DNA of 64,000 nt from Desulfatibacillum aliphaticivorans DSM 15576 (lineage in GTDB: Bacteria > Desulfobacterota > Desulfobacteria > Desulfobacterales > Desulfatibacillaceae). The position numbers were made by a program, and so were the translations under genes. The DNA is taken from positions 62,001-126,000 of the forward strand of contig NZ_AUCT01000001.1 in NCBI RefSeq assembly GCF_000429905.1, in the 5' to 3' direction. The notes under the pieces were generated by a model, which saw nothing but the letters and a program-made list of their open reading frames with translations, was not told where the DNA came from and searched no databases. Of this stretch, positions 43,125 to 52,078 are shown in pieces (the stretch's first letter is position 1; every line of letters begins with the position of its first letter).

Positions 43125-46100
43125 CTACATCACTCCTGCCGAAAGCGCCTCTTTAATAGTCTGCGCAAGGACCTGCCGATCCACGGGTTTTTGAAGGAAC
43201 TTAACCGCCTCAAGCCCCGCTTCCTTCTGAAAAACGCCAGCATCCGCACATCCGGTGCATAAAATAATAGGGATATCAGGCCGAACGGCCAGGATCTTTT
43301 GCGCCAGCACGTCGCCTGTGAGGCCGGGCATGGTCATGTCGGTTAAAATCAAATCAAAGGAATCCGGATTGTTGCTAAAATGGTCCAGCGCGGCCAGGCT
43401 GGATTCCTCCGCATGAACCAGGTATCCGAGCTTTTCCAGGGAGCGCTTGGTCATCCTAAGAGTCTGGGGCTCGTCATCCACAACTAAAATCCGCTCTTCT
43501 TCCCCTTTGGGAGCCTCCTTTACCTCCGGCTTCGCCTTTTCATCACAGGCGCCCGGAGCGGCGGGAAGATAAACCTCAAACAGGGCGCCCCGGTTCAGTT
43601 TGCTGTGTACACGGATTTCCCCTTTGTGGCTTTTCACAATGCTGTGCACCATGGCCAGCCCCATTCCGGTCCCTTCCCCCACGTCCTTTGTGGTAAAATA
43701 AGGCTCGAAAATCCTTTCCGTAACCGCCTTGGACATCCCCGGCCCGGTATCGGAGACGGACAACTTCTGATAATACCCTTTAGGCAGATTGGGTGCGAGA
43801 GCGCCGCCGTCGCCGTTTAAGCTCACTTTTTGCAGGCGGATGGTCATGACGCCGCCCATATTTTTCATGGCCTGATAGGCGTTGGTGCACAGATTCATCA
43901 CCATCTGATGAAGCTGGGAGGAATTGCCGAAAACCCCGCCGTCAGCCTCGGGAAGCGTTGCTTTAACCTCAATGGTGGAGGGGATGGAGCCTTTTAACAG
44001 GCTGAGCGACTCCTTTACCACGGCGCTCAGATCCACTAACGAAGGCGCCTCGGACGATCTTCTGCCAAAGGTGAGGATTTGAGAAACCAGTTCCTTGGCC
44101 CTGATGGCCGCTCGATTGATTTCGTCCAGAACCTCCGTGGTGGACTCCCGGTCTTTATGCTCTTCCATGAGCATCTGGGTGTAGCCTATGATGGGGTGCA
44201 AAATATTGTTAAAATCGTGGGCGATGCCGCCCGCCAGGGTGCCGATGGCTTCCATCTTCCTGGCCTGCAGCAACTGGGCTTCCAGTTCGCTTTTTTCCCG
44301 TTCCGCTTTTTTTCGAGCCCGGATGTCCCGTGTGGCGCCTCGAACGCCAACAGGCTGCCCCTCTTCATTCAATATCCAGTTGGAGGTGACCTCCACATCT
44401 ATAACGTCCCCGCTTTTGGTGTATTGCTGCAATTCAAGGGTCGCCGGGTATCCGTTGGAAGCCCGGTCTGACGACAACTCTCGCGCAATGGAGCGCTGCA
44501 CCTTGGCCCAGGATTCCGGGGTGAGGTATTGGTCCAGGGTCATTTTCATGACCTCTTCCACCGTGAATCCGCTCATCCTTTCCACCGAGGGGCTTATATA
44601 GGTGAAAGCCCCGCCCAGACTCATGGTCCATATAACGTCCGTGGAATTCTCCGCCAGCAGACGAAATCGGATTTCGCTGTCTTGCAGAGCTTCCTCCGCT
44701 CTTTTCCTGTCTTCAATATTGCGAATCGTCCCTGCCGTGCCCGTGGGCCTCCCCTCTTCGTCGAATAAAAAGGCGGCGGTAATGGAAGCCCGCACAATAG
44801 ACCCGTCCTTGTCAATAAACTCGGCTTCGTAATCGTTGATCCTTCCCTGACTGACTATGGTTTCAAGCCGGTCGTTTCTTTCATCCGGATTGATGGTCAG
44901 GGAACGGATGTTTCTGCCGATCAACTCCTCCCGGGTGTACTGGGTTACATAGCGGATGGAAGGGCTGACCTCGCGGATGATTCCATCCAGGTCCGCCTCG
45001 AAATACACGTCCTGGATGTTTTCATACACCCTCCTGTATTTTTCCTCGCTCTCCCTCAGGGCCTTTTCCGCAACAATCTGAGCTTCCACATCCCTGGTAA
45101 TGCCCACCAGACCGACGGGATTCCTATCGTCGTCGTACAAGAAACCCGCCTTGATTTCCGTGTGAATAGGCGTACCGTCCTTGCGAATCAACTGGATGAT
45201 GAGATTGCGCTTCACGTCCCCGTCCGGGAACAACCGGTTCTCTTCAAGGCCGCCCAACAACTCTTGCTGCACTTGGCCGAAGGCTTCCTCCGTCATGATT
45301 TTATAGGCGGACATCCCTATCACTTCGGCCGGCTCAAACCCTAAAAGCCCTTTCACCGACGGGCTGGAGTACACAAACCGCATATCCATATCCACCACCC
45401 AGACATTGTCCGAGATGTTCTCCGCCAACAGCCTGTAGCGCCTTTCGCTTTCCTCCAACTGATCCCGAACCACGAGGGCTTCCGCAACCTGATTTCCAAG
45501 CTGCCAGGTCATGAACATGACCACGCCCATGAACGAAAACTCGATGATGTAAATGAAATCGTACAGGCCGAGCCGGACCGCGGAATCGTTGGCGATGCCT
45601 ACAAAAAAAACCATGAACGAAGCGATCATGGCCAGCCCCTTGCGCAGGCTGCGATGCCGCAAATACCAGAAGGTCACCCAACAAAAATATGCGACAAAAA
45701 GAACCCGTATCAGATAGCGGAAAGCGCCAAAGGAGCTTAAGGAGAACTCATAAAATGTTACAGGCCCAAACCATGGCAGATGAACTTCCTGCAAGACGGG
45801 GACCTGCTCCGTCCAAAACAACCCTCCGGGGGCGAAAACCCCGATGATAAAGGCAATGGAAAAATAGGCCGTAAAAAAATAAACCGGGCGTTTGTCCGGG
45901 TGGCCCGTGTATGTATGAAGATACCAGACCAGGGCCAAACCGCTGGGGGCGAGAACGAGCATTCGCAGCTTGAGCCAGTATGTCGCCTGCTCGGGATAGC
46001 TCGCATTATATACGTTAAGCGAAATAATGTCGTACAGGACCATCAGGAGGCATACAATGGCGAAGTACAGGTATTCCTTCCGCGCACTTTGCCTGACGTA

Positions 46101-46175
46101 CACCAGGGCGTGAAAAATGGCGGAGCCCATGGTCAGGGCTGCTGCAATCGCAATGGGCATGGACAAAGGAGACAT
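43125..46175 (-). CDS. Hybrid histidine kinase: 7TM, three PAS, HisKA, HATPase, receiver
   Basis: The product has 1016 residues. The first 225 hold seven hydrophobic helices of the kind called histidine-kinase N-terminal 7TM. Three PAS repeats begin near residues 237, 365 and 487, each introduced by the SE..YR.L.EN pattern. The HisKA box is IAHDFNNILHPIIGYTQ (phospho-His about 654). The ATPase domain has NLCTNAYQAM, DTGPGM and GEGTGMGLAMVHSIV. A C-terminal receiver starts ILVVDDEPQT (about residue 893) with the acceptor Asp in LILTDMTMPG (about 943). The signal is unknown. It is convergent with the small hypothetical gene and has no separate regulator beside it. Confidence 0.92.
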   Translation of the reverse strand: MSPLSMPIAIAAALTMGSAIFHALVYVRQSARKEYLYFAIVCLLMVLYDIISLNVYNASYPEQATYWLKLRMLVLAPSGLALVWYLHTYTGHPDKRPVYFFTAYFSIAFIIGVFAPGGLFWTEQVPVLQEVHLPWFGPVTFYEFSLSSFGAFRYLIRVLFVAYFCWVTFWYLRHRSLRKGLAMIASFMVFFVGIANDSAVRLGLYDFIYIIEFSFMGVVMFMTWQLGNQVAEALVVRDQLEESERRYRLLAENISDNVWVVDMDMRFVYSSPSVKGLLGFEPAEVIGMSAYKIMTEEAFGQVQQELLGGLEENRLFPDGDVKRNLIIQLIRKDGTPIHTEIKAGFLYDDDRNPVGLVGITRDVEAQIVAEKALRESEEKYRRVYENIQDVYFEADLDGIIREVSPSIRYVTQYTREELIGRNIRSLTINPDERNDRLETIVSQGRINDYEAEFIDKDGSIVRASITAAFLFDEEGRPTGTAGTIRNIEDRKRAEEALQDSEIRFRLLAENSTDVIWTMSLGGAFTYISPSVERMSGFTVEEVMKMTLDQYLTPESWAKVQRSIARELSSDRASNGYPATLELQQYTKSGDVIDVEVTSNWILNEEGQPVGVRGATRDIRARKKAEREKSELEAQLLQARKMEAIGTLAGGIAHDFNNILHPIIGYTQMLMEEHKDRESTTEVLDEINRAAIRAKELVSQILTFGRRSSEAPSLVDLSAVVKESLSLLKGSIPSTIEVKATLPEADGGVFGNSSQLHQMVMNLCTNAYQAMKNMGGVMTIRLQKVSLNGDGGALAPNLPKGYYQKLSVSDTGPGMSKAVTERIFEPYFTTKDVGEGTGMGLAMVHSIVKSHKGEIRVHSKLNRGALFEVYLPAAPGACDEKAKPEVKEAPKGEEERILVVDDEPQTLRMTKRSLEKLGYLVHAEESSLAALDHFSNNPDSFDLILTDMTMPGLTGDVLAQKILAVRPDIPIILCTGCADAGVFQKEAGLEAVKFLQKPVDRQVLAQTIKEALSAGVM

Positions 46176-46380
46176 TAAACAAGACCTTGTTGCAGCACAA
46201 TCAAGCGCATTTTAAAAAGCATCCAAGGTAAAAACAACCCAAAGAAAGGCCCACCCTCAGAGCCCGCCTTGCCAAACCTGCACATCGAATCAAAAATGGT
46301 TTATAATCATAAACTATCACATTATTTGATCTCCATCAAGAAAACTGCTATTTTCGGTCCAATGGAAAGCCCAATCAAAC

Positions 46381-46424
46381 CTTTATCAAATCCTAACAAA
46401 GGCCTAACTTTCGCGTTACATAAA
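46381..46424 (+). promoter_or_regulatory. Pho-box-like direct repeat upstream of phoB
   Basis: TCCTAAC (46391-46397) and GCCTAAC (46402-46408) repeat with an 11-nt period, as CTGTCAT half-sites do in a Pho box; a weaker half-site may lie at 46381. CATAAA follows ten bases after the second copy (46419-46424) as a possible -10. This suggests autoactivation of phoB by phosphorylated PhoB. Confidence 0.6.
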
Positions 46425-46463
46425 TCAGAGGCTGTTTTCATAACCACTTTAAGGTGAGATGCT

Positions 46464-47150
46464 ATGCCAAAAACAAGTATACTGATTGTAGACGACGAAG
46501 AAGACATTTTGGAACTCCTCAAGTTCAACCTGGAACGGGAAGGTTTCAAAATTTTCTGCGCTGATTCCGGCGAAAAGGCCTTGGAAGCCGTCAAAAACTT
46601 TTCCCCGGACCTGGTCCTCCTGGACCTCATGCTGCCGGGAATCGACGGCCTGGAAGTCGCCAGGGTTCTAAAATCCAAACCCAACACATCCACTATCCCT
46701 ATCATCATGCTCACCGCCAAGGGAGATGAATCCGACGTGGTCAGGGGGTTGGAGCTTGGCGCCGACGACTATGTCACCAAACCTTTTTCCCCCAGAGTCA
46801 TCATTGCAAGGGTCCGGGCCGTCATGCGCAGAAACGCCGCGGAGCCGGACGACGGGATACAGGCGCGGGAAGTGCATGGAATCAGCATCCATCCCGGACG
46901 CAGAGAAGTGGCGGTCAATGGAAAGCAAATCAAGCTGACCATGTCTGAATTCGACATCCTCCATTACCTGGCGCAGAGGCCCGGCTGGGTTTTCACCCGC
47001 TCCCAGATCGTTTCCGCCGTTCGCGGCGAAGGCTTCGCCGTCACCGACCGGTCCGTGGACGTGCAGATCGTCGGCTTGCGGAAAAAGCTGGGAGCCTCCG
47101 GAAAAGTCATCGAAACCGTGCGCGGTGTAGGCTACCGCCTGAAAGAATAA
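46464..47150 (+). CDS. phoB: Phosphate regulon response regulator PhoB
   Basis: The product has 228 residues. The receiver domain has VDDEED at the start, the acceptor Asp54 in VLLDLMLPG, and LTAKGDESD plus YVTKPFSP as the T and K landmarks. The DNA-binding domain is the OmpR/PhoB winged helix, with LTMSEFDILHYLAQRPGWVFTR and DRSVDVQIVGLRKKLG..VRGVGYRLK. The start follows AAGGTGAG. A 4-nt gap leads to phoR, and the pst genes follow, so the role in phosphate starvation is clear. The recognised sites are probably the CTCTAAC/CCTAAC repeats at 46391 and 49130. Confidence 0.93.
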   Translation: MPKTSILIVDDEEDILELLKFNLEREGFKIFCADSGEKALEAVKNFSPDLVLLDLMLPGIDGLEVARVLKSKPNTSTIPIIMLTAKGDESDVVRGLELGADDYVTKPFSPRVIIARVRAVMRRNAAEPDDGIQAREVHGISIHPGRREVAVNGKQIKLTMSEFDILHYLAQRPGWVFTRSQIVSAVRGEGFAVTDRSVDVQIVGLRKKLGASGKVIETVRGVGYRLKE

Positions 47151-47154
47151 CAAC

Positions 47155-48924
47155 ATGAAAAAAAAACGCCGGTTGTTCCTGCAATTATTTCCCTCGTATC
47201 TGATTGTCATCCTGATCTCCATTGTAGCCGTGGCCTGGTACGCTTCCAGCGCCATGAGCAAATTCTACCTGAGCAACATGGAGCAGGATTTGATGGCCAG
47301 AGCTCAGTTCGTCGAGCCCCAAATAGTCCAACTATTGGACCCGCCGAATCTTGCAGCCCTTGATAACCTGTGCAAAAGCGTGGGCAGGCGCACCCAAACC
47401 CGGATCACCGTCATACTGCCCACGGGCCGGGTGGTGGGCGACTCTGACGAAAATCCCAAGAACATGGACAATCATGTGGACCGCCCGGAAGTGATCGGGG
47501 CGTCCGCGGGCAAGATCACGTCCTCCATCCGATTCAGCCGCACCCTGGATGAAAAAATGATGTACATGGCCGTCCCCACCAAACAGGAACGCAATACAAT
47601 CGCAATCATCCGAACGGCCGTCTCGGTCAGTTCCCTGGACGAAGCAGTCTCTGACATCCGGGGAAAAATCGCCGCAGGAGGGCTTATCATCGCATTTTTC
47701 GCCGCGATCATCGCCTTGCTCGCCGCCCGGCGCATTACCCGCCCCATCGAACAGATGAAAAAATGGTCCGAATCCATCTCCCGGGGCGATTTCAATTTCA
47801 GCCCGCCGGAGGCGAAATCCGAGGAAATCGAATCCCTTTCCAAGGCCATGAACCAAATGGCCAAAGACTTAAAAGGGCGCATTGACTTCATAACCCGGCA
47901 AAAAAACCAGATGGAAGCCGTCCTGGCCAGCATGGTGGAAGGGGTGGTCGCCCTGGACACCGAACAGCGCATTATCGGTATGAATCAGGCCGCAGGACGC
48001 ATGCTTGCCTGCGATCCTAAAACCGCCGCCGGAAAAACCATCCAGGAAACGGTCCGCAACACCGATTTCCATGACTTTGTGCTCATGGCTTTCCAAAGCG
48101 AAAGCCCCATGGAAGAAGAGCTGGTGCTTTCCGGAAAGCATGAGCGGTATTTCAAGGTCAGGGGCATGACCCTGAGGGACGCCCAGGCCCAACGCATGGG
48201 CGCCCTGGTGGTTCTTAACGACATGACCCAGGTAACCAAGCTGGAAAACATGCGGCGGGATTTTGTGGCTAACGTGTCCCACGAGATCAAAACCCCCATT
48301 ACGGCCATCAAGGGATTCGTGGAAACCCTCCTGGACGGCGCCCTGGACGACAAGGAAAATGCCAAGCGCTTCCTGGAAATCATTTCGCGCCATACGGACA
48401 GGCTTAAAGCCATCGTGGAGGATCTGCTGGAGCTTTCCCGCATAGAACAGGCGGGAGGCCGAGAACTCCCCCTGGAAAAAGCCAGCGTCAAGGAAGCCCT
48501 GGAAACCGCCGTGCAAGTCTGCGAGGCCCGGGCGATTTCCGAAAATATCACCGTGGAAATGGACTGCCCCGATGACCTGACCGCCGTCTTCGACCCCACC
48601 ATGATCGAACAGGCCGTGGTCAACCTCCTGGATAACGCCGTCAAGTTCAGCGAGGAGCACGGCGTGGTCCGGGTGGGCGCCAAAGCCCAAGGAGGCGAAG
48701 TCCTTATCTGGGTGGAAGACGAAGGCCCCGGCATTTCGGAAGAACACCTCCCCCGCCTTTTTGAAAGGTTCTACCGGGTGGACAAGGCGCGCAGCCGCAA
48801 CCTGGGAGGAACCGGCCTGGGCCTGGCCATTGTCAAACACATCATGGCGGCTCACAACGGCCATGTTTCCGTGAAAAGCGAAAAAGGACAAGGCGCCGCC
48901 TTTACCCTGCACCTCAACCCCTGA
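47155..48924 (+). CDS. phoR: Phosphate regulon sensor kinase PhoR
   Basis: The product has 589 residues. A first membrane helix (about residues 10-35), a periplasmic segment of about 140 residues and a second helix (GLIIAFFAAIIALLAA, about 175-192) are followed by a HAMP linker, a PAS domain (about 245-360) and the kinase core. The phospho-His is His376 in NVSHEIKTPITAIKGF. The ATPase motifs are LLDNAVKFS, DEGPGI and GGTGLGLAIVKHI. The large periplasmic loop is longer than in E. coli PhoR, as in Gram-positive-like and deltaproteobacterial relatives. It phosphorylates PhoB under phosphate limitation, with PstSCAB-PhoU as the likely signalling input. Confidence 0.92.
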   Translation: MKKKRRLFLQLFPSYLIVILISIVAVAWYASSAMSKFYLSNMEQDLMARAQFVEPQIVQLLDPPNLAALDNLCKSVGRRTQTRITVILPTGRVVGDSDENPKNMDNHVDRPEVIGASAGKITSSIRFSRTLDEKMMYMAVPTKQERNTIAIIRTAVSVSSLDEAVSDIRGKIAAGGLIIAFFAAIIALLAARRITRPIEQMKKWSESISRGDFNFSPPEAKSEEIESLSKAMNQMAKDLKGRIDFITRQKNQMEAVLASMVEGVVALDTEQRIIGMNQAAGRMLACDPKTAAGKTIQETVRNTDFHDFVLMAFQSESPMEEELVLSGKHERYFKVRGMTLRDAQAQRMGALVVLNDMTQVTKLENMRRDFVANVSHEIKTPITAIKGFVETLLDGALDDKENAKRFLEIISRHTDRLKAIVEDLLELSRIEQAGGRELPLEKASVKEALETAVQVCEARAISENITVEMDCPDDLTAVFDPTMIEQAVVNLLDNAVKFSEEHGVVRVGAKAQGGEVLIWVEDEGPGISEEHLPRLFERFYRVDKARSRNLGGTGLGLAIVKHIMAAHNGHVSVKSEKGQGAAFTLHLNP

Positions 48925-48963
48925 TTACTCCTTGAGACATACCCGGCTTAGTTTGCTGAATTC

Positions 48964-48990
48964 AAAACCCCGGCCTCGCCGGGGTTTTTT
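48964..48990 (+). terminator. Rho-independent terminator after phoR
   Basis: ACCCCGGC (to 48974) pairs with GCCGGGGT (from 48978) around CTC, flanked by A and T runs; TTTTTT ends at 48990. It separates phoBR from the pst operon, which therefore has its own promoter. Confidence 0.92.
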
Positions 48991-49118
48991 AGTTTAGGCG
49001 GCGCCAATTTTTCATCCCCATTATTTTTCCCGCTAACAAAGGCCTGAACGCAACAGAAGAAAATGCAGTTCAAATAGCTGAAATTATACATAAATACTTA
49101 TAATTTTAATTAATGCAA

Positions 49119-49163
49119 TGCTAATACAACTCTAACAAATCTCTAACAAATGGGCCGTATATT
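49119..49163 (+). promoter_or_regulatory. Pho box and -10 of the pst operon
   Basis: CTCTAACAAAT occurs twice in perfect tandem (49130-49140 and 49141-49151), with a weaker copy directly upstream (from 49119). The 7-nt half-site plus 4-nt spacer with 11-nt period is the architecture of a PhoB site. Ten bases after the last half-site is TATATT (49158-49163), the expected place of the -10, with no separate -35 needed for an activated promoter. Confidence 0.78.
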
Positions 49164-49248
49164 TCGCTTGCTTTGGAACGGTGACACGCCAAAACTTTAT
49201 TTGGCTTGTAAACTCATCCATCAAAATCACCCAAACGGAGGAACACAG

Positions 49249-50067
49249 ATGAAAAGGTTTAAGCTGGTCGCAATTCTGGTCGCCGCGCTGCTGTGCGTTG
49301 CACCCATGTCTGCTTTCGCAGGCAAACTCGTAATTAAGGGCTCCACCACGGTGCTGCCCATCGCTCAGAAAGTGGGCGAAGCTTTCATGAAACAAAACCC
49401 GGATGTTGAGCTGTCCATCTCCGGCGGCGGTTCCGGCAACGGCATCAAGGCCATCATCGACGGCACCACCGACATTGCAGACGCTTCCCGCTTCATCAAG
49501 GACAAAGAAGTCAAGCTGGCCATCGAAAAAGGCTCCTACCCCGTGCCTTTCCGCGTAGCCTACGACTGCATCATCCCCATCGTGCATCCCAGCAACACGG
49601 TGAAAGATCTCTCCCTGGACCAACTCAAGGGCATCTACAAGGGCGATATCAAGAACTGGAAGGAAGTGGGCGGACCTGACCTGAAAATCGTGGTCGTCTC
49701 CCGCGACACCTCCTCCGGCACCTATGAAGTGTGGGAAGGCAAAGTCATGAACAAAGAGCGCGTTGCTCCTTCCGCTCTGATCCAGGCTTCCAACGGCGCT
49801 GTGGCCCAGGCCGTGGCCGGCAACAAGTACGCCATCGGCTACATTGGACTCGGCTACCTGAACAGCGAAGTCAAGGCCGTCTCCGCCAACGGCGTTGTGG
49901 GCTCCAAGGAAACCACCCTGAACGGCGCCTTCCCCATCAGCCGCCCCCTGTTCATGTTCACCCAGGGTTGGCCTGAAGGCGACACCGTGAACTTCCTGAA
50001 CTTCGTGCTGCATCCGGAAAAGGGCCAGAAGCTGGTCGAAGAAGCCGGTTACGTGCCCCTGTACTAA
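49249..50067 (+). CDS. pstS: Phosphate ABC transporter substrate-binding protein PstS
   Basis: The start is ATG 49249 behind ACGGAGGA; an in-frame ATG at 49150 lies in the promoter. The product has 272 residues. Residues 1-23 form a Sec signal peptide ending SAFA. The mature protein has KGSTTVLPIA (phosphate-binding loop), SGGGSGNGIKA, DIADASR and SRDTSSGTYEVW, all lining the phosphate site in PstS. The protein is shorter than E. coli PstS (about 346), as in the PtsS/SphX-like short group. It captures phosphate in the periplasm for PstCAB. A long hairpin after the stop may keep its expression above that of the permease. Confidence 0.94.
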   Translation: MKRFKLVAILVAALLCVAPMSAFAGKLVIKGSTTVLPIAQKVGEAFMKQNPDVELSISGGGSGNGIKAIIDGTTDIADASRFIKDKEVKLAIEKGSYPVPFRVAYDCIIPIVHPSNTVKDLSLDQLKGIYKGDIKNWKEVGGPDLKIVVVSRDTSSGTYEVWEGKVMNKERVAPSALIQASNGAVAQAVAGNKYAIGYIGLGYLNSEVKAVSANGVVGSKETTLNGAFPISRPLFMFTQGWPEGDTVNFLNFVLHPEKGQKLVEEAGYVPLY

Positions 50068-50116
50068 GAGCAAAGTTGTAGTGTAAGATACATAGTTAGA
50101 CTTTTACTGAAAATCA

Positions 50117-50186
50117 GTCTGGCCCGCGCCACCCATTGCGTCGCTGCAGCCCCCCATTTCCGCACGAACTTTGGCGCGGGCCGGAC
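50117..50186 (+). other. Long intergenic hairpin between pstS and pstC
   Basis: GTCTGGCCCGCGCCA (50117-50131) pairs with TGGCGCGGGCCGGAC (50172-50186), 14 of 15 positions Watson-Crick, around a 40-nt loop. No T-run follows closely, only TTTAAAAAAA, so it looks more like an mRNA-stabilising or partial-termination element favouring pstS than a full terminator. Confidence 0.65.
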
Positions 50187-50212
50187 TTGTTTAAAAAAAG
50201 GCTCGGATAAAC

Positions 50213-51109
50213 ATGGCATTTTTAAACAGCCGCACACGAGAAAAAATAATTAAGAACATATTTTTCGGCATCGCCCTGGCCTGCATTGTCACGCTGGGGC
50301 TGATTACGTTGTTCCTGTTCATGGAAGGCGTCCCGATATTTGATCTGGTGTCGGTCAAGGATTTTGTCTTCGGCATGTATTGGTATCCCACGTCCGATCC
50401 TCCGGATTTCGGAATTTTCCCCCTTATTGTAGGCTCCATTCTCGTCACCATCCTGTCGGCGACCATCTCCATCCCCCTGGGAGTCATGAGCGCCTTGTAT
50501 CTTGCAGAAATCGCAAAGCCAAAAATGCGTGAAATAGTAAAACCCATTGTCGAGTTAATCGCCTCCCTGCCGTCGGTCGTCATCGGCTTTTTCGGCATGG
50601 TTATCGTGGCGCCTTTTTTACAGCATGTGTTCGACATCCCCACGGGGCTGAACATGTTCAACGCCGCTCTGATGCTGGCTTTTATGTCCATCCCAACCAT
50701 TTGCAGCATCTCGGAGGACGCCATTTACAGCGTGCCTACCGCCCTGCGCGAGGCCTCCCTGGGTTTGGGCGCCACCAAGCTGGAAACCATTATCCGGGTT
50801 ATTCTGCCCGCTTCCATTTCCGGCGTCAGCACGGCCGTGATTCTGGGCATGTCCCGCGCCATCGGCGAAACCATGGTGGTCTTGATGGTCGCCGGCGGCG
50901 CTGCAGCCTTGCCCCACTCATTATTCGATCCCGTCAGACCCATGCCCGCAAGCATTGCTGCCGAAATGGCCGAAGCTCCCTTTCGCGGAGATCATTACCA
51001 CGCTCTGTTCGCGACCGGCGTGGTGCTTTTCATCTTTACATTCTTCTTCAACATTATAGCGGACATGATCGCCCACAAGTACAAGCAAACCGGCGACGCC
51101 ACGTTGTAA
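50213..51109 (+). CDS. pstC: Phosphate ABC transporter permease PstC
   Basis: The product has 298 residues with six predicted helices. The conserved permease loop for contact with the ATPase is EASLGLGATKLETIIRVILPAS (split for description; EAA-type motif, about residue 180). PLGVMSALYLAEIAKP and ELIASLPSVVIGFFG are typical PstC stretches. The N-terminus has one extra helix and a periplasmic segment (VSVKDFVFGMYWYPTSDPPDFGIFP) as usual for PstC. It forms the transmembrane channel with PstA in the inner membrane. It follows the pstS hairpin and has its own GC-poor leader with AAAGGCTCGG near the start. Confidence 0.93.
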   Translation: MAFLNSRTREKIIKNIFFGIALACIVTLGLITLFLFMEGVPIFDLVSVKDFVFGMYWYPTSDPPDFGIFPLIVGSILVTILSATISIPLGVMSALYLAEIAKPKMREIVKPIVELIASLPSVVIGFFGMVIVAPFLQHVFDIPTGLNMFNAALMLAFMSIPTICSISEDAIYSVPTALREASLGLGATKLETIIRVILPASISGVSTAVILGMSRAIGETMVVLMVAGGAAALPHSLFDPVRPMPASIAAEMAEAPFRGDHYHALFATGVVLFIFTFFFNIIADMIAHKYKQTGDATL

Positions 51110-51128
51110 GGAGGCCTCAGAAAAGGGA

Positions 51129-52067
51129 ATGATGTTGAATCTACAAACAGAATCCATAAGCCTGAAGCAACAGGACGGCCAATTCGGAAAAAATGGCGCG
51201 CCTCAGGGAACGCCCAAAAGCCGGCGGCGGTTGTATCAGAGTATTGTCTTTAACCTGTTGAGGGCCGCTGCGCTTGTCAACGGCGCCGCTCTGGCCATCA
51301 TCCTCTGGTTTATGCTTGCCAGGGGATGGCGCGCCATCAACTGGGAGTTCCTGACCACAGCCCCTTATGACTCCATGACAAAGGGCGGAATCCTGCCTTG
51401 CATCGTTGGAACGCTGTGCCTGGGTTTAGGCGCCATGGTTGTGGCGTTTCCCATTGGCGTGGCTTCCGCCATTTACCTGAACGAATACGCCCGCCCGGGC
51501 AAGATTCTCAGGATCATCCGTTTAGGCATCAACAACCTGGCCGGCGTGCCTTCCGTGGTCTTCGGACTCTTCGGCCTGGCCTTTTTCGTCATCTACCTGG
51601 AGATGGGAGTCAGCCTGCTGGCAGGCGCCCTGACTCTGGCGGCCATGTCCTTGCCGGTCATCATCGGCGCTTCGGAAGAAGCCCTGAAATCCGTGCCCGA
51701 CACCTACCGGGAAGCCTCCCTGGGCCTGGGCGCCACCAAATGGCAGACCATATACCGGGTGGTGCTGCCCGCCGCCATGCCGGGCATCCTGACAGGAGGC
51801 ATCCTGGGCCTCAGCCGCGCCGCAGGCGAGCTGGCGCCGGTCATGTTCACGGCCGCTGTGTACTTCGCGCCTAAACTGCCTTCGTCGCCTTTCAGCGAAG
51901 TCATGACCCTTCCGTACCACATTTACGTGCTGGCCACGGCGGGAACGGAAATCGAAGCCACCAGGCCCCTGCAATACGGCTCCGCCCTGGTGCTGATCGT
52001 GCTTGTTCTTGGAATGAACCTTGCCGCCATCATTTACAGGGCGAGGCTTAGAAATCGTCTTTCGTGA
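51129..52067 (+). CDS. pstA: Phosphate ABC transporter permease PstA
   Basis: The product has 312 residues with six helices. EASLGLGATKWQTIYRVVLPAA (split for description) is the EAA loop, and YLNEYARPGKILRIIRLGINNLAGVPSVVFGLFGLAFF contains the usual PstA second cytoplasmic region. The first 40 residues (NLQTESISLKQQDGQFGKNGAPQGTPKSRRR) are polar and may be cytoplasmic. Two adjacent ATGs (51129 and 51132) are possible starts. It sits 19 nt after pstC and 11 nt before pstB, so the four transport genes are co-transcribed. Confidence 0.93.
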   Translation: MMLNLQTESISLKQQDGQFGKNGAPQGTPKSRRRLYQSIVFNLLRAAALVNGAALAIILWFMLARGWRAINWEFLTTAPYDSMTKGGILPCIVGTLCLGLGAMVVAFPIGVASAIYLNEYARPGKILRIIRLGINNLAGVPSVVFGLFGLAFFVIYLEMGVSLLAGALTLAAMSLPVIIGASEEALKSVPDTYREASLGLGATKWQTIYRVVLPAAMPGILTGGILGLSRAAGELAPVMFTAAVYFAPKLPSSPFSEVMTLPYHIYVLATAGTEIEATRPLQYGSALVLIVLVLGMNLAAIIYRARLRNRLS

Positions 52068-52078
52068 GAGAATAGAAA

